From Jacaranda mimosifolia (taxonomy: Eukaryota; Streptophyta; Magnoliopsida; Lamiales; Bignoniaceae), in contig CM032121.1 of NCBI GenBank assembly GCA_018894105.1, forward strand, positions 18,696,730-18,760,729: a DNA stretch of 64,000 nt, read 5' to 3'. The notes under the pieces are model-generated. The model ran no database searches. It saw only the letters and a program-made list of their open reading frames with translations, and was not told the DNA's origin. Made by a program: the position numbers and the translations under genes. Below, in pieces: positions 22,427 to 34,577 of the stretch. Numbering within the stretch: the first letter of the stretch is position 1; each line of letters starts with the position of its first letter.

Positions 22427-25400
22427 TGTAGCGCTCTAGTCCATAAGTATGAATCTTAAAAGAGTTTGAAATATAATAAATAGGGTTTTAGTGTTGAGAG
22501 CTGATGAAAATAAATATATAATAATTATAATGTTAAATTTGAAATGGGCCTAGGGAAATCATGCTTAATTAATTAGGGCCGTAGTATGAATAAAAGAAGC
22601 CGAAAGGGTCAATTGAGAGATTATTGGGAGGGAGGCAACTATGAGATGCCCAAGAAGCTTGGGGACCAAACCATGAGCTGTGGAAACTTTTAGGGGCTGA
22701 ACTGTGATTTTGCAAAAATAAAAATGTATAAAAGAAAGATCCCTATATTTGGCCTAATTTTCACATGCATGCCCAGACTTTCTCCTGTACTCCACTCCCT
22801 CGTTGTTGACCAAAAAACACGAAAACAAGGCCATTATCATCATCTTCCTCTCATTCCAACAATCATATTGCTATGAAATTTACTGTGAAACTGTTGGAAT
22901 AGTGCCCCGCAACCCATTTGATTGGCATGTATAACTACTCCATGTAAAATAGTTTTGATTGAATGATATTCAATAAAATGACAATCTTCATCTTATGCAT
23001 TTATGATATTCTCCACATGCATTTCGTTGAAGTCCTTAAATTATACAAGACTACGGGTCTTGGTCACACGTATGATAGTGATCATGAAACAAGTCTCTAT
23101 GATCATGATTTTAAATATTCTAAGTTAAAGAATTTTAAGAGACAAGGCATCTAAGATTCAAATAGACTTGCACTAATAATGCATACTCCAAAGAGTTGGA
23201 TATTGCCTCATTTCATGGGCAATCCATGTAAAACATTAATGCATGTTAGTAGGTGCTTGTTAGAGAAAAGTTCACTTAAGACTTGCTTAGAGGATCCATG
23301 AGGTAGCCGAGGTGGCATGTCTGTAGTGGAAATTTATTTTCTTACGATAGTACATTTAATTAGTCCTTTGATTTGAGGTTCCATCGTAACCTTGTATTTA
23401 GGTCCTTATGCTTTGATTTTGTCCCGACCACATAGCAGGTCACCCGGGGCTTAGGTTGGGTACACGCTACCTAAGTATGGAGGTTGGTGAGTTCCCAAAT
23501 ATGATCCACTTCGATTGTTTGTGAATAACGAGTTGATCTCTTATGTATTCTAAGATGATTGATTCCAAAAAATTCTTGCGCAATATAGTATAATAATTTG
23601 GAAAAGGAGTTTTCTAAAGATGAGGTAATAAATGAGAATTAAACATCAAGAATAGATACATAGTTATTGAGGCTATTAGGGAACAACCAAACATCTAGCC
23701 CTGGCCTCTTTTGGGATATTGGAAACGAAAGGATCGTATTTGCATGGTAATCATAAACAGAATAGGTTCACCCAAGATTAGTTCATCCAATTGATTAGGC
23801 TCCATAAGCTTGTGCTAGACATCCACTATGGAGATTGGGTACTCTTCAATTAATAGAGATTAATTGAAAGAGTGATTAGTTTAAAAGAATTTAAACTAAT
23901 CAGAGTATTTGATATTCACTAAATCGCAAAGACTTGTACACCCATGTCTAATTAATTGGTGAACCTAAAGGGTCACACAAAAAAGCCTAGAGCACTCTAA
24001 TTATAATTGGAGAAATTATCTAAGGAGTTAGATAATTTAATTGGTCAAATTTGGAAGAGACCAAGTTGACTAATTAAGAGATGGTCATAACGGCTTGATT
24101 AATTTAAAGTGGTAAATAACTCAAATAATTTAATGAGTTAAATTAGTTTAATTAAATTAAAGTTTTAATTTAATTATTGGAGCTATGCGACAATTTAATT
24201 AGTCTAGTGAACTTAAAGAGTTATGTTGATTTAATTAAATTAAGGAGCTAATTTAATTAATTAGAGAATCTAATTTTGGAGGAAAATTAAAATGGAAGAG
24301 TCCATTTAAATATTAGATGACATTCTAATTTCCTAATTAAAATTAGATTTTAATTAATTGGAATTTAGAATTCCACTTGGCGTGTGAGTTGGCGTGCAAG
24401 TGGACAATATGTGAGGAGCATGTGAAGGGTGCTTCTAGATGCATCCATCACACTCTGCGAATGCACTCTTCTCACACCATATGGTCGCCCATAATACTTT
24501 CAATTTTTCCTTCCAAAATTCTCTCAATTTGTTTGGAAAAGTAACTACTCTCCTAAATTCTCTCCAACCCTCCATCTCTTCCAAACTTCCTCCTCCATTC
24601 TCCATCACATTCCACCATCTTCTTCATTCTATTTTCTAACTATAAAGTGAAGATTTAGAGTGTGATAGGTGTGTGGATACCTTTAGATTCACTACATTTG
24701 AAGTGCTACTAGCACTTGAAGAGGAATTCTTCAAAAAGGTGATCCAAGTAATTCCATCGGCAGCTTTCTTTCCTTGGAGATGATTTACTACTATTGTTGC
24801 CCCCTTCTGGTGGACATTTGGAGGCCTAAAGTTGCTGGACTTGAAGGCCAAAGAAGTGGAAAGAAGAATCCAAGAGAAATGAGTGGAAGATATTCCCTAG
24901 AGAGGCTTTTATTGTTAGATCTCCAATTTGATTTTGTGAAAATCAACCAAGGTACTTTCTCTTTACCTTAAATCTTCAATTATGGCATAGTCTAGATCCT
25001 TGGGTATGTGATGCAAATTACTTTTAAAATTTTAATTTTCTATGGTTAATAGATCTTTACCTCACTACTACCTTTAGAAATAACCTGCGGAACTTAGAAA
25101 AATTGGGTTCAAACCAAAGCTTGTGGTGGAGGTAGAGAGTGCAGTCGTTCTGGTGGCTGAAGCTCGTGGGTGATGGGTAGATTTTGATGGGTTCATCTAG
25201 AGGATCGTTTCGGTGCTCTCAATTGCAAGTTTTACTGACCGGTGGTGGAGTAATTAACGGTTGACGGTGGAGCTGCACTGTTTATTGCCAAAATGGACAG
25301 TGAAACGGTCATGGGGGTGTAAAGTTGAATAGGAAGTTTTGACCAGTGTAACAAGGTACATCGTTTGGTGATGGCAGAGTCCAGATTCGGCAATGACGCG

Positions 25401-27709
25401 CTGCAGAAGCTGTCAGTGGTGCTCTGACAAGCTAATGGGAAAATCTTTGGAACGACGATCCAAGTGCATGAGGACTGGTTTCACACTGTGGAATGACTTC
25501 AAACTTGGTGAATTTGGTAAAAATTCCATTTAACCAGTCGGATTGTTTCCTGATTCGATTTGCTATAATGTTTAATTAATTTAACTGAATTATTAGTGTA
25601 AATCCAGATCAGATGGGCTAAATTATTAATTATAAACTAAAGTTGTTGGTTAAAATTTTAATCGTAAGGCAAGGCATTGGACCAAAATTAAATAAAAGAC
25701 TAAATTAATATTAATCAAGCCAAATTGACACGTTAGGAAGTCGAAACTATGAAATGAGGATTAAAATTGGTTACCATCGAGGAATGTACTAAATTTATGG
25801 GTCTGAGCTAAAATTAATAATTATGGACTTAGAATGTTGACTTAAGTTATGTTAATAAGAATGAAATATTGAATGAATTGATACAAGGACTAATTGACAT
25901 TGATTAAACTAAGTTTACGTGCTTAGGAAGTCAAGACTATGAATTGAGAGAAGTATAAATCATCATAGCTAAGTGGACTAATTTAAGGAGATAGACTTGA
26001 ATGAAAATTAGGCTATGATGTTATCACATGCTAATTACTAGAAAGTAACTGGCGTCTCACTTGACTAAAATAACCTCAAACGCATATGGAATGACTCGAA
26101 CCCTAAATTAGAATGGGACCTTGATCGACTAAACGAGTTGAATGTGTAGCAAATCTAGCAATATGAAATAGATGATCTAAGAAAATAAACTGTAAATCTA
26201 AGTACTTTGGTGCAAAGATTGAGATAGAGAGGCAATAAAGGGAATAAGTGGACTAATGTAATCAGAATACATAAATAGCCGTAGTTGCTGTTAATAAATG
26301 TTATGCTGTAATATTAATACTTATTTCACATTCTTATTGAAAATAGGCGGTGGGGATCTAAGCGTTCCTGACTAGTAGGAGACTCTTAGTGGGTGCTAGG
26401 GCTTGAGGTGAGGTTATAGTTCGTCTTGCTGGGAAAAAGGATCATATCTAATAATCGTGATTCTTGACTTGTTCATATGTATTTTACTTGTTTGCCATCA
26501 TCCTAATGTTCAGGGCTTTTTGTTGAGTTTTGATAAGTTTTTATTCTTTACAGTCCTAGCCTTGCCGGCTAATTCCATGTATAATTATTGATTTTTTGTT
26601 GAAATGCTATTGATATGGTCTTGTTGACTGATTGTCTAATTGTTTCTTAAGATCATTGTTCTACATTGCTATTGAAACGGTCTCGTCAGCTAATTGTTTC
26701 ATCTTTTCTGAACTTGTTATATTGCACTATTGGAATTGTTATGTGAATCGATTGATTGATTTTTTTATATCTAATTTGGCTATTGGAATTATTAGTTGTT
26801 GTTGGTATCCCTGGGGACGCCCTTGGGGAGCTTTGGGCCTAGGACTAAGCTCGAGAAGACAATCGGGTGGAACAGATCAATGATGGTTCGCCTCTCGATT
26901 AATACCCATTGATGATCCTACCTCATGGCAATGGGAGGTTAGCTATCCATGAGTAAGGGATCGGCATGCGGCTAGCCATTCTAAGTGTGTGCGTGTTTGT
27001 TGGGCTGAGCTGATCACTCAAAAATAGAGGAATAAGGAAGCCTCTCTTTGTTATTTTCCTCGATTGCCCCTTCTGATTGTTTGGCCTTAATACTTGTTGA
27101 TGAATTCTATTTTATCATTTGTATTGTTAAATTTGTATTGTTGTCTTTGTTCTTGTACTCTGTGAGTATTACATGATCGATTCTGATTTCTATCGACTAG
27201 CATTGCTGATTTTGGATTGAATGAGTTTTTCCAATAATAGTTCGTTGATTTTGCTGTTTAATTGCTTGTCCCTAACCCCTCACCAAGTCTTTAGGATTTA
27301 TACCTTTTGTATATTTCCCGATTCTTTTTCCTAGATAGGTTTGAAGAAGTGCAGGAGGTCCGAGTGTGCATATGACTAATCTAAATAGTTTTGTAACTAG
27401 CTGCTAGTCTTACAAGACCTCTAGACTTGAAATGTTAAGTTTGGATGTGTAAGCTTGAAACTATCATACCATATGAAAATATTTTGTGTATCTATGGGTT
27501 TTGGAGCTAATGTTTATTGTTATCATTTGTCTAGTGGTGTAATGAGTTAAGGGCTAATGAGAAATATGTGGGAATGGGTAGTATTTTGGGTTGATATGGA
27601 ATTATTTAGATTGAATATTTTGAGGATGTGTAATTTGTTTTAAATTATTGTAAATAAGTTCGAAGTAGCACATTAGCCCAAAGCAGACAGCTTCCAAGCA
27701 GGCGCTACA
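22427..27709 (+). mobile_element. Gypsy-type LTR remnant (about 3.1 kb) with a nested copia solo LTR
   Basis: Begins TGTAGCGCTCT and ends GGCGCTACA, inverse ends of the TGTAAC...GTTACA style common in plant chromovirus (Del/Tekay-like) LTRs. A TATAAAAG box lies near 22726. The downstream layout (CTCGATTAATACCCA near 26893 and CCTCACCAAGTC near 27287) resembles the LTR at 54660-57456 (CTCGGCTAGTACCCA and CTCACTGAGTC). No matching 5-bp duplication was found, so the ends may be eroded. Interrupted at 22892-25076. No internal coding region is attached. Ty3/gypsy assignment is inference. Confidence 0.55.
22887..25081 (+). mobile_element. Solo LTR of the copia family nested in the gypsy-type LTR
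   Basis: 22892-25076 (2185 bp) starts TGTTGGAATAGTGCCCCGCA and ends ACCTTTA, where the canonical CA has become TA. The flanks are GAAAC (22887-22891) and GAAAT (25077-25081), four of five matching. Only LTR sequence is present, so it is a solo LTR. Confidence 0.88.
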
Positions 27710-27714
27710 CTAGC

Positions 27715-28465
27715 TCTAATATTGAAACCCATTCAAAATTATGAAACTGTTCCAAAATTACTTTTTCACATAACAAGGAAGTGGTAAAATATTAAGTTCA
27801 AAACAAAACCACAAAATAATAAACTATATGAAAATGTTTGAGACAAAAAAGGAAAAAGAAAAATTCGAACGTGCAAAAAATGTGAAAAATTTTAATTAGC
27901 TGCTAGGGCTCTAATTTTTTAATTACGGGGCTAAGTTTATATCACGAAGATGAATGTCTGATGTACAAATTAATCATCCCACGCCTCTTCATAAATCAAA
28001 AGTTACGGCTATTTAAAGTCTCTGAAAAATTAGAAAAATAAATCACTTCTATTGGACTTTTATCTGTTCAAACGTGCCAAGAATGTATACCCTCTTATTC
28101 TATATTAATAATTTAAAAATATTAAATATTCAAATATCATTTGTAGAACACTTTAAAATTTTAAATAAAATGATGCATAATATAATAACTAAATGATATA
28201 ATCGAGAAGTTATAAATTTCAGTGTTACCCGTTAAAATTTTCTTTTTCAGTATAGACATCCTCAAAATACCAAAGAGTGCTTTTCCCTAACACACTAAAA
28301 CTTATAGCACTTTCCCCCAATAATGTGCTATTCGAAATATGTATTAGGGGCATAGATGTCTTTTAGGGGCAAAAATATAGTATACTTTACAAATTCAGAA
28401 TGAAAGGCTTTTATAGTATTTTGAAGGAGTTCAATCCAAGAATTAAAATCTTTAAGGAGCTAGCA
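27715..28465. other. Intergenic spacer
   Basis: AT-rich sequence, no gene or element ends recognised. Confidence 0.5.
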
Positions 28466-29826
28466 TATTAAATCAGGGCTGTAAACGAGGTGAATTTTGT
28501 GAAACAAATGAAACAAGAAGGGATGCCAAGGGGAGAAAAACATAGGGAGAGCGACCGGAGAGCACCAAAAGCCGGGGGACCCCCCAAAAGCCGGGGGACC
28601 CCCCCCTGCTTGGGCTGAGTAGGCTTGGGGGGGTCGCCTTCGAACCCCTCAAGCCGGCTGCAAGGCTTTCGGTGCTCTTCGGTCGCCCTCCCCATGTTTT
28701 TCTCCCCTTGGGACTGAAGTTGAGCTTGGCAAAAAAATCCAAGCTCAAGTTTGATTCCTCTTTAAAATATATGAGCTTGAGCTCAGCTCATCGAGCTTCT
28801 AATTTTAGCCTCAATATCAAGCTAGCTTATTGATGAATATTGAGTTCGAGCTTGGTGAGCTCACTAGATGAAAAGCCGTGATCAAGCTGATTTTGAGCTT
28901 GAGCTTGTTAAACATATACTAACACTCAAATATAATGCATATTTTTATACCTTAGAATATAAAAGTAAATTTATAAGTATATGGTGTATATTAAGTTTCT
29001 ATGTGCATTAACCAGCTTCATTATATATAATATATACAAAAAGTGATAAATACTAATAATATTCATATTGCTTCTACATGTCCACATTGAGTTAATATTA
29101 TTAAATATCAGAAACATAATCAATGACTTGTTAATTGTCATCATAATTATTTTTTACAAAAAAACTATATGTTTTATAATCATGCAATTTATTTAACATT
29201 TACCAAATTTTATAAATTTTAAGTAAGTTATTGTTCTGACAAAAACATTAAAATATAAAAAATGGACTATTTAAAATAATGGCAAATTACTATTTTGTAC
29301 TTGCAATATAAAATTAAAAAAATATGTATTAATCATATATAATATATTATAAATAGTTACCATCTCATATTGTAATGAGAGCAAACATGACATAGGAAGT
29401 TGCTAGTATAACTAGCTTATACAGGAGTATAGTTATATTACAAATCTATACATATTTTTGTAAAAATATTTGAATAAAAGAATTTTTATCTTTCATCAAA
29501 TTTATCATGCTATTATCTTTTATGACTTATAAATTAATATCTTATAAATTATTAATTATTATTTAGTAAGTAATATATAAGTGAATAAATAAATTATTAT
29601 CTTAAAATTATTTTGATATGTGGGATATATTTTGTAAGTATTATTTTGTATATTATTTAATACTTGTACATATAAGTACTTAAACTTGCAAGCCGGCCGA
29701 TATATTAAAGCTCAAGTTTGTCTCTATCCTAAGTTCGAGCTCAATAGGCTTGTCTCAAACTCGAACAATGTTGAGTCAAGCCAACTCGCGAATCGACTCG
29801 GATCAATTTGCACCCTTATATTAGAT
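28466..29826. mobile_element. Non-autonomous hAT element, 8-bp TSD
   Basis: 28474-29818 is flanked by TATTAAAT (28466-28473) and TATTAGAT (29819-29826), seven of eight matching. The ends read CAGGGCTGTAAA and, inverted, TAAGGGTGCAAA, the YARGGGTGTAAA style of plant hAT elements. Subterminal sequence is rich in GAGCTTGAGCTC/CTCGAGC-type motifs (28760-28920 and 29690-29800). No transposase. A foldback insert lies at 28526-28711. Confidence 0.78.
28526..28711. repeat. GC-rich foldback (48-bp arms) inside the hAT element
   Basis: The left arm 28526-28573 begins CCAAGGGGAGAAAAACAT. The right arm 28664-28711 is its inverse, ending ATGTTTTTCTCCCCTTGG, with a few mismatches. The loop is G/C-rich with GCCGGGGGACCCCCC repeated. 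A transcript would fold into a stable hairpin. Could be a separate MITE-like insertion. No duplication was identified. Confidence 0.8.
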
Positions 29827-30647
29827 TCACTGTCTAATTTACATGAGTCGACTAATGTACTTAATTAGATCAGTACTAAGATAACATTTAGATAAATTTA
29901 TTTAAAATATATTATACTCATATATCCTATAATTAAAAGATATTAAATTTTATTTTATAAATAAATTCTTAAACTGTTTGAATTGAATAAGATCTTAAAA
30001 TTTATAAAATGTTGACAATAATAATGATAATTTTATAATTAATATAATTATATCTAATGGAGTTTGATAAAATTTTAAAAAATAAATTCAGAATTCCTTG
30101 TTTTTAAAGAGCTTATAAAATGCTAACACCTATCTTAATAGGAGTTTATAAGCTCATTTCTTAAAAAATTTAATAAATATTTTATAATGTTTTATAAACT
30201 CTTAAACGTTTATAAGATATTTTGAGCAGCTTTTATAAAACCACCCAAACATCGTCGAAGTGTTCTTTGATAGTATCAAATTTCTTGATGTATTATGATC
30301 AGTTAAGAAGAAAGATCAATGAAATTTAGAACTCCAAGAGATAAGTATTTAAAGGTAATATTTTCTATATAGCGGAAGTAGAATAAATTGAGCGAACTTA
30401 AACTCTTATTTGACTCAATATATACATAAGAAGAAAAAACGGTCATGAGGATGAGATCATGATAAGCCCTTTGCACAGCCTAAGAATATATATTGTTGAC
30501 TAATAAGGTGTTTTAGAAAGTTTACATTCTTTAAAAGATTGTTTGAATATTATTTTCGAGAAAGTTGATTATAACGAAATGTTAAGTTCTAATAATTCTC
30601 TTTTCATAAATAAAAAATTCCATCTTATTTTTGAAATTCTAATGAGC
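29827..30647. other. AT-rich spacer
   Basis: No coding frame, repeat or element end that I can support. Confidence 0.5.
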
Positions 30648-31869
30648 TTCCACTACAAGAAAATATGTTTTTTTCTATAATATTCTTTACTTCACTAAAA
30701 ATAATGTAGTAAAAAAGGATTATTAGCTATGATTTTACTATTGTAGAATAAAATTCCAAACGGGTGGTAAAAGTTATATTAAATACTACACTTCATCTTA
30801 TAGTAGCAAAAAATATACTTATTTACTACTATTTTTATATGAGGTGAATAATATTGTACATTTACTACAATTTTACATAAACTGTAGCAAAATGTTAATG
30901 AATTAACCATATTTTTCCATTAGTGAAGTAAAAAAAAAAAGAAAAGAAACTTGTGAAAATTTGAAAGCAAAGATTAAGATCTTAAATCAAAATTTTTTCA
31001 CTAGAAAAGAAGAAAAATATGTTTGAAGTAATGCTTAATAAATAATATTCAAGGTGAGTTAAAAAACTACTTCCAATTTTTATATGAAAATATTAATTAA
31101 TTAATTAATCAATTAAATTCTAAATTAACAAATAAAACCCCTAAAAAATTCCTAACTACTCATGGTTTTAATTAATAAAAGTAGAGTTAAAATAAAAAAC
31201 TCCCTCTAATTTTTATTATTAAAAAATATTTGATTAATTAATCAAATACTTAATTTAACTAACTAGTAAAGTTCCTCAAAACAGTAAGAAAACCCCAAAT
31301 TTGGAGGCAAAATAAATATTTATCTCCAATAACTTTTATTATTAAAAAAAAAAGCTGGTAAGTAATAATCAAATATATTTAAATTAGCCAATCAATAACA
31401 AAGTGATCATTGGCCTAGGAGCATCACTTTTCACACACATAAGAACAAGGATAAGAGTTCGAATCTTGATAAACTCCTACTGTCCGTGTGTATATAACTA
31501 AAAAAATGAACTCCCCAAATTAATTGGTTTTTACTACATTTAATTGTGGTGAAAAATAATTTAAGTATTTACTACACTTTTCAAAGTGTGGCAATTAACT
31601 AATATATACTACACTTTTTTACTGTAGTAAAAGATAGTGATGTATTTGACAACTTTTACCAAACATTAAATTTGTAGTAATTGAAGATAATTTCATAGCA
31701 AAAGTCAATTACCACGATTAAAAAAGTATAGTGAAGCTTTTACCTTGCTTGCAATGCCTACAGCTAGAAAAGTGTAGCACAAGTGTAGTTAATAATTTTT
31801 TGTTACACTTAATAACTATTTACTACACATAATTAAAAATAGTAAAAAGCATATTTCTTTGTAGTGTTC
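30648..31869. mobile_element. CACTA-type MITE, 3-bp TSD TTC
   Basis: 30651-31866 (1216 bp) starts CACTACAAGAAAATATG and ends CATATTTCTTTGTAGTG, 15-17 bp inverted ends. It is flanked by TTC on both sides. Subterminal repeats of the TACTACA / GTAGTAAA type are scattered at both ends. No coding capacity. A different family from the CACTA element in the LINE, whose subterminal motif is GCGACGG. Confidence 0.92.
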
Positions 31870-31929
31870 TTTAACTTTGATTATATCATCACAATGTTAA
31901 CATTATTAATATCCTATAAACTAATATTG

Positions 31930-32378
31930 AAATAAGACCATAAGAGTTAAAAAACTAAAAGATAAATAAAATGCTTCATTAAATAAACAAAGGACCAATG
32001 AGCCTAAGATGGACATCCCAAACTCAGGTGGATTGAAGCTTACAAAGAACTTAATGAATACAAATACCAACTTTTAAAGTCAAAAAGACATCTAAGAAAT
32101 CATTAGCAAACTTGAGCTCTAACTCCATGCAAGCACGTTCCAAAAGTCAAAGCTCAACTCAACTTCCTGATTTTTGAGAAGAACCCTAGTCCATTTATGT
32201 GCAGCATTATGTTAGTACGAATGGGAAACTCCCTTTTGAAGTAAGAAATGTTAAGGATGCCAACAAGATTCAAAACTCAAGACTCAAACACCAGAGTGGC
32301 ACCACGAGGCAAGAACATAGACAACAACCCACAAGAAGCACAATAAAATCTAACAATGCAGCCAGCGCATGACGATAT
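31930..32378 (-). pseudogene. Probable LINE RNase H / 3' end remnant
   Basis: On the minus strand, blocks such as GATLVFES and LNLVGILN, followed by a frame-changed HNAAHKW, resemble the central and C-terminal parts of plant LINE RNase H (VESD...AAH). The plus-strand left end (TTCATTAAATAAACAAAGGACC) resembles a LINE 3' end. Stops occur in every frame. The copia element inserted into it at 32378, and 42363-42431 may be its continuation. Weak, by-eye similarity. Confidence 0.4.
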
Positions 32379-34562
32379 TGTTGGAATAGTGCCCCGCAGC
32401 CAATTAGATTTGCATGTAACATATTTCACTTATGATACAATCTTGATTGAATGATATTCATATAAAATGGCCATCTTCATCTTATGCTTATTTTTCTTCA
32501 CTAGCATTTGGTTGAAACCCCTAGATTACACAAGACTACGGGACCTGGTCATGCACTGGGTGGTGATCATGAAATAACTCTTACACGGTTGTGATCTTAA
32601 AATATTCCAAGTCATAGAATCTTGAGAGACGGGGCATCTAAGATTCAGATAGCTTGCACTAATGATGCATAAATCCAAGGAGTTCGATATTGCTCCATTT
32701 CTTGAGCAATCCATGTTAGATATGGGTGCATGCCAGTAGATGCTTGTTAGAGAACAAGTTCACTGAAGACCCGCCCAGAGAATCCATTAGATCTGAGGAT
32801 CCATTGTAATCTTGTGTTTAGGACATCATACCTTGACTCTTCTCCAACCATGTAGCAGGTCATCTGGGTTGCGATTGGGTATGAGCTATTTAGACATGGA
32901 GGTTTGTGAGATCCAAGATGGAATCCATCTCTTCATCATTGTCAAGGGCGAGTACATCTTCTATGTATACTATAATGATCAATTCCAAGAAATTCTCGTG
33001 CAAGGTAGTATGACAATTTGGAAAAGGAGATTTCCAAAGATGAGGTCATAAAGGGGAATCAAATATTGGAAACATAGTTATTGAGGTTATTGGGGAGCTG
33101 ACAAATATCTTACCCTGGGCCTCTTTTGGGATATAGGAGATGGAAGGATGGTATTTGTATGGCAAGCGTAGAGCTATAATGGTTCATCGAGAGCATATTT
33201 ATTTCATCCAATTAGTTGGGCTCCATGAACTTGTTGCTAGACACTGACCATGGAGATTAGGTATTCTTCAAGTAATGGATATTCCTTGAAAGAGTTATTA
33301 GTTTAAATGACTTTAAACTAATGCGAATATTTCAATATTCAGAATATCACAATTAATTGTGTGCCATGTCTAATGAATGGGTGAACCAAGTGGGTCACAC
33401 ACAAAATCCTAAAGAAAGTTCTACTTGATAGGAGGAATTTTCTAAAGAGTTAGAAAATTCACCTTGGTGGTTTTGGAGAAGAATTTAGTTGACTAATTTT
33501 TGGTCATCTTAGCTTGATTAATTTAATTGTTAAATTAATCAAAATAATTTAAGAAGTTAAATAAGACCAATTAGATTAAAGGGTTAATTTAATTGGTACC
33601 ACGTGACAATTAATTAGTCAAGTTAACTTAAAAAGTTAAGTTGACACCATTTAACTTAAAGAGTTAAGTTAATTGACTTAAAGAGTTAAGTCAAACCAAT
33701 TAATTAAATTAAAGAGTTAATTTAATTAAAATGAGATCTTGGTTTTGGAGAAAAATTCAAGGAGTTCATTTGAAATTAATTTAGAATTAATTTGTGTTAC
33801 ATTTCTTGAGATGAAATGTAGATACAAATTAAATCTAAATGCATGTGATGGTCACATGCAAGCAAGTTGGCAAGTTGACAAGTTGGTTGCCAATTAGTCG
33901 GCAACTACCTCATGGGAGGTGTGATGCCAACTAGGATCACACCATCCTCTCTATAAATAGAGGTGGTTGGCCATAAGGGGAAAAAGCTAAGCTAGATTCC
34001 CATTTTTTCCTCCAAAAGTGTGATTCACTCATATGTTAAAGTTTCATACTCTATATACCAAATTCCTCTCATCTTCTCCTAAAATTGCCCCTTCCTTCCT
34101 CCTCCTCCTCTCATTTTCTAGCATATTTGAGGTGGATTGGAGCTCTCCTTGGGTGTGTGGATTATTACATTAGAGGCTCAACATTTGGGGGCTTGTGCTC
34201 TCGTATATCCATAGTTGTCCTCTATCTTTCGAAGCTGATTTGGAGGACTTCCGGAGATTTGATCAGGCTGAAATTTTGACATCAACTTTCTATATGTTTT
34301 GAGGTGTTCTCGGTAAATTTTCAGCCAATTTAGAGTTGAGGAAGGCGGTCAAGTGTTGATGTTTCACTGTTGTGCGCTGATTGCTCCTTTTGAAGAGTTC
34401 ATAGGAGTTTTCTTGTTCTACCTTTGGATTTAGCATTCAAGGTACTTTTTTGATTTAAATCCTCATTAAATTCATGATTAGAACCTTGGAGTGGAGTTGG
34501 AAAGTTAATTTTTAGCCTTCTTATGGTTTTATTTTTAGATCCTTATCCTACTTTTACCTTCA
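32379..34562 (+). repeat. 5' LTR of the copia element
   Basis: Starts TGTTGGAATAGTGCCCCGCA and ends TTTTACCTTCA. TATAAATA (33953-33960) is the likely promoter. At least seven AAGAGTTAA-like motifs, often arranged as short inverted repeats, lie in 33420-33730. It lacks about 75 bp present in the 3' LTR (after 32792). Confidence 0.93.
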
Positions 34563-34564
34563 TG

Positions 34565-34577
34565 TGGTATTGGAGCC
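34565..34577 (+). promoter_or_regulatory. Primer-binding site, initiator-Met tRNA type
   Basis: TGGTATTGGAGCC two bases after the 5' LTR resembles TGGTATCAGAGC, the plant initiator Met tRNA complement used by most copia elements. Confidence 0.82.

Noticed and set aside
24439..24971. Open frames within the copia solo LTR
   Set aside because: Located near the LTR 3' half, not conserved in the other copies by eye, and with no family match.
22427..27709. A host gene with UTR-like structure
   Set aside because: The TATA box, G-rich leader and inverse TGTAGC...GCTACA ends fit an LTR better, and a related layout recurs at 54660-57456.
34565..34577. A tRNA gene fragment
   Set aside because: Only a short primer-binding complement next to the LTR; no cloverleaf can be formed.
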